From the NCBI GenBank assembly GCA_004525275.1, contig SPCO01000036.1, positions 1-9,973 of the forward strand: 9,973 bases of DNA, given 5' to 3'. The position numbers were made by a program, and so were the translations under genes. Source of the stretch: Thermomicrobiales bacterium. GTDB lineage: Bacteria; Chloroflexota; Limnocylindria; Limnocylindrales; CSP1-4. Of this stretch, positions 5,296 through 9,973 are shown in pieces (the first letter of the stretch is position 1; the number at the start of each line of letters is the position of its first letter). Under the pieces are notes generated by a model. That model was not told where the DNA came from and searched no databases. It was given only the letters and a program-made list of their open reading frames with translations.

Positions 5296-5823
5296 ATGCG
5301 GTTCAGCCGCTGGCGCACGACAGCGCCATTCAAGGCTTCGGTCTCGCCCAAGATCCAGGCCGTGATCGTCGATGCGTTGGGCGCGCTGGGTGCGGACGCT
5401 GATCCGGAATGCTGGGTTGCTTGGGGCGACGATCCATCCGTGCGATACCTCATGTTCGTCCCGACCCAGAGCGGCCTCGTCCAGATCAACGTGCGCGTCG
5501 GAGGAGGCGGTCAGGGTCCGAGGGCCGCCGGCAAGGTCATTCGCTGGAACCGTGTCCAATTCGGCGAACTCGCCGTGGAGGTGCCCGGCGGCCATCGCCT
5601 GGTCACGTTCCAGGTCGAGGGACAGGTTCTGAATGGTGCGGACGCCGCCGCGGATGCGATCTCCGCGTTCGCGCAGAGCATCTTTGCCGCCGTCGACGGA
5701 CGTCCGGTGGCGTCCGTGACCCGGAGCCAGGCAAAGCGGCCGGCGGCCAAGTCGGGATCCGTGAGCAGCGCCAAGCCGGCGACCAGATCGACCCGGAGCT
5801 CGCAGGTCGCCAAGGGGACATGA
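5296..5823 (+). CDS. Unrecognised protein with a folded N-terminal domain and a basic tail
   Basis: The product has 175 residues and no signal peptide or membrane helix. Residues 1-140 look like a compact alpha/beta domain: a helix (SPKIQAVIVDALGALG, 17-32), then alternating strands (RYLMFVPTQ, LVQINVRV, VIRWNRVQF, HRLVTFQVEG) and a closing helix (AADAISAFAQSIFAAV). Residues 141-175 are Ala/Lys/Arg/Ser-rich and probably disordered, possibly binding nucleic acid or an acidic partner. I do not recognise the family. The start is firm (AGGAGG six bases upstream). Its stop overlaps the next gene's ATG (ATGA, 5820-5823), so it is co-transcribed and probably translationally coupled with the HAD gene. 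It is the first gene of the plus-strand run. Confidence 0.82.
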   Translation: MRFSRWRTTAPFKASVSPKIQAVIVDALGALGADADPECWVAWGDDPSVRYLMFVPTQSGLVQINVRVGGGGQGPRAAGKVIRWNRVQFGELAVEVPGGHRLVTFQVEGQVLNGADAAADAISAFAQSIFAAVDGRPVASVTRSQAKRPAAKSGSVSSAKPATRSTRSSQVAKGT

Positions 5824-6494
5824 GCGACATTGCCGCGGTCCTCTTCGATCTTGACGGGGTTCTCGTGGATTCAGAGATCTGGTGGGACGAGGTCCGCACG
5901 GCATTCGCGGCGCGTCACGGGCGTCCATGGGGACCGGCGGATCAGGCAGCGGTGATGGGCGCGAACTCGGCCGCGTGGGCGCGGATCATGCGGGAGCGGC
6001 TGGATCTGGAGGTGGATGAACCAACGATCGAGCGCGACATCGTGGATCGAGTCGTCGAGCGCTATCGGGTCGAGGGGCCGCCGCTGATCCCGGGCGCTGT
6101 CGATGCCGTCCGCCGGATCGCGTTGGGCTGGCCGGTCGCCGTTGCGTCATCCGCCCACAGCGACGTCATCGCGGCCGCCTTGACCGCCACCGGTCTGACC
6201 GATGTCTTCGGGACGGTCGTGTCCTCTGACGAGGTGGCCCACGGCAAGCCGGCTCCGGATGTCTATCTGGAGGCTGCAAGGCGTCTCGGTGTCGAACCGG
6301 CGGCGTGTCTTGTCGTCGAGGACTCCCTGAATGGCGTGAGATCTGCCCTCGCCGCCGGGATGACCGTCGTCCTGATACCGAACAGCTCCGTGCCTCCAGC
6401 GCCGGGAGCAACGGAGCTCGCGGACGCGGTCCTCGATGACATCGTGTCACTCGAGCCATCGCTGTTCACCAGTCGTCGGCGCGAGGTCGACTGA
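5820..6494 (+). CDS. HAD-superfamily hydrolase, subfamily IA (beta-phosphoglucomutase/phosphatase-like)
   Basis: The 224-residue enzyme shows all four HAD motifs. Motif I is FDLDGVLVDSE with nucleophile Asp10 and acid/base Asp12. Motif II is VASSAHS with Ser110. Motif III Lys143 is in HGKPAPDVYL. Motif IV is VVEDSLNG with Glu167-Asp168. A helical cap lies between motifs I and II (about residues 17-88), with PLIPGAVDAVRRI leading back to the core, as in phosphoglycolate phosphatases and beta-phosphoglucomutases. It should hydrolyse or move a phosphate on a small metabolite in the cytosol; the substrate cannot be read from sequence. The reading frame is open far upstream (to 5409), but the ATG at 5820, with AAGGGG just before it and homology beginning at once, is the real start. 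It lies two bases before the acyltransferase gene. Confidence 0.93.
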   Translation: MSDIAAVLFDLDGVLVDSEIWWDEVRTAFAARHGRPWGPADQAAVMGANSAAWARIMRERLDLEVDEPTIERDIVDRVVERYRVEGPPLIPGAVDAVRRIALGWPVAVASSAHSDVIAAALTATGLTDVFGTVVSSDEVAHGKPAPDVYLEAARRLGVEPAACLVVEDSLNGVRSALAAGMTVVLIPNSSVPPAPGATELADAVLDDIVSLEPSLFTSRRREVD

Positions 6495-6496
6495 CC

Positions 6497-7288
6497 ATGA
6501 GCGGACCGAGTGTACGGCGGGCCAGCCACCCGGATCCGCTGATCAACCCGGTGCGTCGGACGATCCGCTACTGGGTGACGAGGATCGTGGTCTCGGTCAT
6601 CATCCGCGGCTACCTGCGTATGCATCTGGTCGATCGGGATCGACTTCCGGACGGGCCAGCCATCTATTGCTTCAACCACATGAGCTGGGCCGATCCGTTC
6701 GTGCTCCTGGCCGTGTTCCCTTTCCGACCGCGGTTGTGGCTCTTTGGTCCGCGCGAAGAGGACATGTCGGTCGGGATCCGTAACCGAACGATGTCCTGGA
6801 CGGGCACGGCCATCCCGTTCAAACCCGGCAAGAACGACCTCCTCGACGCGACCCGACGGGTCGCGGCCATCATCGACAGCGGTGGGGTGGTGGCGATCGC
6901 GGGCGAGGGCCGGATCCACGTCCGGGAATCTGAATTGCTGCCATTGAGCGAGGGGCCTGCCTATTTCGCGATGCGATCAGGCATCCCGTTGGTCCCGATC
7001 GCGATCAGCGGGACAAGCTGGCTTCGGTTCGGTGGTCGTGTCATGGTCCGGGTCGGGGAGCCGATCGTGACCGGCGCGCGTCCCAGCCGGGCGGCCGTGA
7101 TCGAAACGACGGCGGCATTGACCGCGGCCCTCGCTGCCATGGTTGCCGACGCACCGGATATCGAGCCACCCGGCACGATCGGGACCCTGGTGACGGAGCG
7201 GTTCAACGAGTGGCCTGAGGGATCCCGTGACGCCGCTCGAGCCGCGTCGGAGGAGTCGCGTCTGGCATACTCGGGACCGCCAGACTGA
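6497..7288 (+). CDS. PlsC-type 1-acylglycerol-phosphate (lysophospholipid) acyltransferase family protein
   Basis: The 263-residue protein carries the acyltransferase HX4D motif as NHMSWAD (His61, Asp66). It also has the glycerol-phosphate-binding block GEGR (136-139) with the following SEGPAYFAMRSGIPLVPIAISG (151-172). A hydrophobic stretch at about 26-40 (YWVTRIVVSVIIRGYL) would seat it on the membrane. The family transfers a fatty acyl group to lysophosphatidic acid or related lipids at the inner face of the membrane. The block usually written FPEGTR is here IAGEGRIHV, so the exact acceptor is open. The ATG follows the HAD stop by two bases, so both are likely in one transcript. The C-terminal 30 residues look disordered. 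Confidence 0.9.
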   Translation: MSGPSVRRASHPDPLINPVRRTIRYWVTRIVVSVIIRGYLRMHLVDRDRLPDGPAIYCFNHMSWADPFVLLAVFPFRPRLWLFGPREEDMSVGIRNRTMSWTGTAIPFKPGKNDLLDATRRVAAIIDSGGVVAIAGEGRIHVRESELLPLSEGPAYFAMRSGIPLVPIAISGTSWLRFGGRVMVRVGEPIVTGARPSRAAVIETTAALTAALAAMVADAPDIEPPGTIGTLVTERFNEWPEGSRDAARAASEESRLAYSGPPD

Positions 7289-7301
7289 CGCAGGAGGAAC
7301 C

Positions 7302-7667
7302 GTGGCTGCGACCGGCCTATCCGCCGACCCGACCGAATATCGAGCCCGTCTCACCGAACAGGACGACGCCCAGATCGATACCTGGGCTGCGGAGCTCATG
7401 CGTGACGTTGTGATCCGCCGGGGGATCGTCAAGGTCGTGGATGATTTTCGCCGGGCAACCCGCCTTGACGAGCCTGATTTCGAACGGGTGTTCGCTTCTG
7501 GCGGCGGGCCTCCAGCCGTGATCGGTCGCGATGCGGGCGGCCACCTCGTTGTGCCGACGATCACGCTTTACGCCCTTGTTCCGGGGATCCGCGCACAAGT
7601 CCCGGATGGCCGCGATCGGCTCATCGAGTACCTGGCCGAGAATTTCGACGAGATCGTCTACGTCTGA
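7302..7667 (+). CDS. Unrecognised 121-residue protein
   Basis: The frame is open from 7227, but the GTG at 7302 has AGGAGG at 7292-7297, four bases upstream, and is the clear start. The protein is soluble and mixed: a helical first half (YRARLTEQDDAQIDTWAAELMRD, then IVKVVDDFRRAT, about residues 12-55) and a second half with strands (GHLVVPTITLYALVP) and a final helix ending in ENFDEIVYV. No catalytic motif is evident and I do not recognise a family. The stop at 7665-7667 lies inside the long frame of the UbiA gene, so it sits between two lipid-metabolism genes on the same strand. Real coding status is supported by the ribosome site and tight spacing. Confidence 0.78.
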   Translation: MAATGLSADPTEYRARLTEQDDAQIDTWAAELMRDVVIRRGIVKVVDDFRRATRLDEPDFERVFASGGGPPAVIGRDAGGHLVVPTITLYALVPGIRAQVPDGRDRLIEYLAENFDEIVYV

Positions 7668-8502
7668 CGGGCGGATCGGTGGGCTTGTCCGCCTCACCCA
7701 CCCCTTCCCCTCGCTGTTGGACGGGGCGGTCGTCGGGGCAGTTGCGCTCACCGCCGGCGCAGACCCAATCACGGCAGCCCGGCTGGCTCTCTCGATGGTC
7801 GTGCTCCAGGCGTCGATCGGAGCGTTGAACGACCTGGTTGATGCCCCGCGAGATGCCGGGCACAAACCCAGCAAGCCCATCCCGGCGGGTGTGGTCACGC
7901 CCGCCGCCACCACGGCTGTCGTGCTCCTGGGTGGGGGACTTGGGGTTCTTCTCGCGATGCCTTCTGGATCGTCGCTCGTGATCGTGGCCCTGGCAGGACT
8001 GTCCATTGGCTATGGATACGACCTGCGATTCAAGGGAACGGCCTGGTCGTGGCTGCCATTCGCGGTCGGGATCCCGTTGCTGCCCGTCTACGGTTGGCTT
8101 GGGGCGACTGGAGTCCTGCCGCCGTTCTTTGCCATCCTCGTGCCGATGACCGTCCTGGCCGGGTCCGCTCTCGCCATCGCGAACGCCTCCGCGGACATGG
8201 AGCGCGACCGAGCGGCCGGGACCGATTCGGTAGCGATCCGCCTTGGCCGGGATCGGTCCTGGGCGCTCAATGTCTCCTTGCTGGGGATCGTGATGGTCGT
8301 GGCCGTCGGGTCCCTCATCATCGCTGAGACGCCCGAAGCAGCCCTTGTCGGCGCGTTGGCTGGGTTTGCGCTGGTTGCGCTCGGCCTTGCGCTCGGGCGC
8401 CGTGGCAGCGATCGTCGCCCGGACATCGCCTGGGAGATACAGGCGGTCGGTCTTGGCGTGGTGGCAGCCGCCTGGATCGCCGGCGTCGCGGTGGCCGCCT
8501 AG
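7606..8502 (+). CDS. UbiA-family membrane prenyltransferase (start uncertain)
   Basis: The Asp-rich motif I is NDLVDAPRDAGHKPSKPIPAG and motif II is DMERDRAAGTDSVAIRLG (residues 75-95 and 197-214, numbering from 7606). About eight hydrophobic helices cover the rest, as expected. The family attaches isoprenoid chains to aromatic or glycerol-phosphate acceptors at the membrane (quinone, heme, archaeal-type lipids); the acceptor here is unknown. Homology begins near RLTHPFPSLLDG (from about 7690), but no ATG, GTG or TTG in frame precedes it after 7606. ATG 7606 gives 298 residues, overlaps the upstream gene by 62 nt and lacks a ribosome site. ATC 7675 would be a rare start directly after the upstream stop. 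TTG 7717 would delete the first helix. Confidence 0.85.
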   Translation: MAAIGSSSTWPRISTRSSTSDGRIGGLVRLTHPFPSLLDGAVVGAVALTAGADPITAARLALSMVVLQASIGALNDLVDAPRDAGHKPSKPIPAGVVTPAATTAVVLLGGGLGVLLAMPSGSSLVIVALAGLSIGYGYDLRFKGTAWSWLPFAVGIPLLPVYGWLGATGVLPPFFAILVPMTVLAGSALAIANASADMERDRAAGTDSVAIRLGRDRSWALNVSLLGIVMVVAVGSLIIAETPEAALVGALAGFALVALGLALGRRGSDRRPDIAWEIQAVGLGVVAAAWIAGVAVAA

Positions 8503-8526
8503 ATCCGGTCGGTTCGCACCACCGGC

Positions 8527-8540
8527 GGCCGGCGTCGGCC
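8527..8540. terminator. Short GC hairpin between the convergent UbiA and parB genes
   Basis: GGCCG (8527-8531) pairs with CGGCC (8536-8540) across a 4-base loop, and it lies inside a longer CACCA/TGGTG inverted repeat (8517-8521, 8557-8561). It stands in the 87-base gap between convergent stops. There is no U-tract on either side, so a bidirectional terminator is only a possibility. Confidence 0.3.
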
Positions 8541-8589
8541 CCCAGCCTGTCGGCCCTGGTGAGCGGGCGCCTCCGGTAGCCGCGCGCCT

Positions 8590-9621
8590 CTAGTAGCCGC
8601 TGTCGTCGCTGCGGACGAGGGCGATGGCGTTCTCGAGCCGGAGCTTCGCGATGGTCAGGTACTTGGCCAGGTTGGCCCGATCCGTGGCACCGATCGTGTC
8701 CCGGAGCTCCGGACTGCCCAGCACGGCGACAAGCTCGTCGACGGCATCGGCCAGCCCCTGCTTCGCAACGACCAGCGAGTCATCGCCGATCGGTCGGGTC
8801 GCAATGGCCTCTCCGACCGCATCGGGCGCGGCTGACGGATCATCCTCGGCGGGTTCGACGAGGTCGATGGAGAGTTCCGATTCCGACCCGGTGAACTCCT
8901 CGGTCACCCGACCGGGTCTCGACCGGCGTCCCTCGATCTTGTCGCGCAGCTTGATCAGGGTGAGCTCGCCGCGAGCCACCTGCTCGGCGAGACGCCGTCG
9001 CTTCTTCGGATCCTCGACCTTCATCAATTCGTAGGCATGCGACAGGCTGTCCTTGCGCAAAGACACCAGCTCCCGAACCTCCTGGGGAGCACCTGCCAGG
9101 CGGAGCCGGTTTTCAAGGTAGCCCTTGTCCTTGCCCAACTTGTCGGCCAACTTGCGAATGCTGTAGCCATGTTCGTGGACCATCCGGTCATACATCGCCG
9201 CTTCGTCAAGTGGCGACAGGTCCTCACGTTGGAGGTTCTCAATGATCGAGATCTCCAGCGCCGTGTCGTCATCGATGTCCTCGATGAGGGCCGGGATCGT
9301 GAGCAGGCCGGCGAGCTTAGAGGCACGCCAGCGGCGCTCACCGGCAACGATCTGATAGGTGTTCGGCCCCAGCGGTCGCACAAGGATCGGCTGGAGGACC
9401 CCGTGCTCGCGAATCGATGCTGATAGCTCGTCGAGCGCGTCCTGCTCGAAGACCATTCGGGGTTGTTCCGGGTTTGCCTCGATGTGATCGATGGCCACGA
9501 TTCGGACCCCAACCGATCGAGTCGGGCTGTCCGGCGTCAGCAGGCTGATGATCGCCGGTGATAGCTCCGTGTCTTCGGCGAGGCGTCGCGCGGCTGCGGC
9601 GCGAAAGTTAGTTCGGGCCAA
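8590..9621 (-). CDS. parB: ParB/Spo0J chromosome-partitioning protein
   Basis: The 343-residue protein has the ParB N-terminal CTPase domain: ANPEQPR (49-55), HGVLQPILVR (73-82), GERRWRA (94-100) and ENLQREDL (128-135). The central helix-turn-helix that recognises parS follows (YSIRKLADKLGKDKGYLENRLRLA, 153-176). After an acidic linker (about 240-285), the C-terminal dimer region is residues 286-335. With CTP, ParB loads at parS, slides as a clamp and stimulates ParA. The TTG start is set by a near-ideal ribosome site, GGAGGTGA, six bases upstream (9628-9635), and by the family-typical length. The gene overlaps parA by 14 nt and is transcribed after it. It differs from plasmid ParB in having the full chromosomal-type motif set. 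Confidence 0.96.
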   Translation of the reverse strand: MARTNFRAAAARRLAEDTELSPAIISLLTPDSPTRSVGVRIVAIDHIEANPEQPRMVFEQDALDELSASIREHGVLQPILVRPLGPNTYQIVAGERRWRASKLAGLLTIPALIEDIDDDTALEISIIENLQREDLSPLDEAAMYDRMVHEHGYSIRKLADKLGKDKGYLENRLRLAGAPQEVRELVSLRKDSLSHAYELMKVEDPKKRRRLAEQVARGELTLIKLRDKIEGRRSRPGRVTEEFTGSESELSIDLVEPAEDDPSAAPDAVGEAIATRPIGDDSLVVAKQGLADAVDELVAVLGSPELRDTIGATDRANLAKYLTIAKLRLENAIALVRSDDSGY

Positions 9622-9973
9622 GATCGATCACCTCCCGAGCTAGTTGACGATAGGTCCGTGCGGCATTGCTGCTGGGAGCATAGCTCGTGATCGGACGACC
9701 CACGAGGGGTGCCTCACCCAGTTTCACCGCACTGCGCACGATGGTGGTGAATACGTGGTGATCGCCGACAGCCCGCAGCTCATCGAGCATGTCCCTGGCC
9801 AGGTTCGTTCGACTGTCGAAGAATGTCGGCAGCAATCCGAGGATCCGGAGATCGCGATTCAGTTTCAGTCGAATGGCGTTGATGACCTTCACGAGGTTGT
9901 TCAAACCCTTCATCGCGTAGTACTGGGTCTGGACGGGGATGATGACCCCGGTCGACGCAACCAATCCGTTGAC
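9608..9973 (-). CDS. parA: ParA/Soj partitioning ATPase, C-terminal part
   Basis: This is the last 121 residues; the gene runs out of the window on the right. The frame reads in from the edge as VNGLVAST, then GVIIPVQTQYYAMKGLNNL, the typical ParA stretch after the Walker B Asp (which is beyond the window, as are Walker A and the P-loop). NRDLRILGLLPTFFDSRTNLARDMLDEL and the end APSSNAARTYRQLAREVI are characteristic of chromosomal Soj/ParA. ParA binds DNA with ATP as a dimer and positions ParB-parS complexes. The stop (TAA, 9608-9610) lies 14 nt inside the start of parB, so both belong to one operon. Confidence 0.95.
   Translation of the reverse strand, partial: VNGLVASTGVIIPVQTQYYAMKGLNNLVKVINAIRLKLNRDLRILGLLPTFFDSRTNLARDMLDELRAVGDHHVFTTIVRSAVKLGEAPLVGRPITSYAPSSNAARTYRQLAREVIDLGPN
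9628..9635 (-). promoter_or_regulatory. Ribosome binding site that decides the parB TTG start
   Basis: Minus strand GGAGGTGA, an eight-base match to the anti-Shine-Dalgarno complement, six bases before TTG at 9621, inside the 3' end of parA. It makes the otherwise unusual TTG start convincing and suggests ParB is translated strongly. Confidence 0.75.

Noticed and set aside
5278..5928. Minus-strand frame of 216 residues
   Set aside because: Antisense to the 5296 gene, which has a strong ribosome site and coherent secondary structure.
6263..6919. Minus-strand frame of 218 residues
   Set aside because: Antisense to HAD and PlsC genes whose motifs are complete.
8503..9973. parS site near parAB
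   Set aside because: No TGTTNCACGTGNAACA-like palindrome was seen here or elsewhere in the window.
1..9973. CRISPR array, rRNA, insertion sequence or transposase
   Set aside because: No regularly spaced repeats, rRNA signatures or transposase motifs were found; the only mobile signature is the tRNA-bounded segment.

Overview
The window is high-GC bacterial chromosome. The combination of a ParA/ParB pair, a LemA/GIDE/PspC/LiaF-type envelope cluster, several GTG and TTG starts, and a probable leaderless promoter suggests a GC-rich lineage such as Chloroflexota (Limnocylindria-like) or Actinomycetota. This is inference; no marker gene in the window settles it.

Positions 1-2066 look accessory. 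The window opens inside a tRNA-Asn(GTT) gene whose last 34 bp (17-50) are repeated exactly at 1176-1209. The roughly 1.16 kb between holds one gene, a membrane-anchored trypsin-like serine protease (minus strand), and no recombinase. Two further short motifs (about 13 bp each) lie just inside each end in the same orientation: after the left core and before the right core. This is the layout expected for attL and attR of a tRNA-targeted integrative element with arm-type integrase sites, so the segment reads as a miniature, integrase-less element or the deleted remnant of a larger island. Beyond it come a small three-helix membrane protein (1361-1702) and a relic of the C-terminus of an EAL (c-di-GMP phosphodiesterase) domain (about 1742-1850).

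Positions 2067-5193 are a tight minus-strand operon, read in the order LiaF-like/DUF4097 protein, PspC-domain protein, GIDE-domain membrane protein, LemA. The genes overlap by 8 nt, are separated by 25 nt, then overlap by 4 nt. All four families belong to the envelope-stress and membrane-quality field. The first gene appears to start leaderless from a promoter whose 16-nt spacer is itself a palindrome, a possible operator.

Positions 5296-8502 are a plus-strand run that starts divergently from that operon: an unrecognised protein with a basic tail, a HAD-family phosphatase/mutase, a PlsC-type acyltransferase, an unrecognised 121-residue protein and a UbiA-type prenyltransferase. The spacing is close enough for one operon with a membrane-lipid or isoprenoid theme. 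The UbiA start codon is unresolved.

Positions 8590-9973 hold parB and the 3' part of parA on the minus strand, overlapping by 14 nt. They form a chromosome-segregation pair convergent with the UbiA gene. No parS site was seen in the window.
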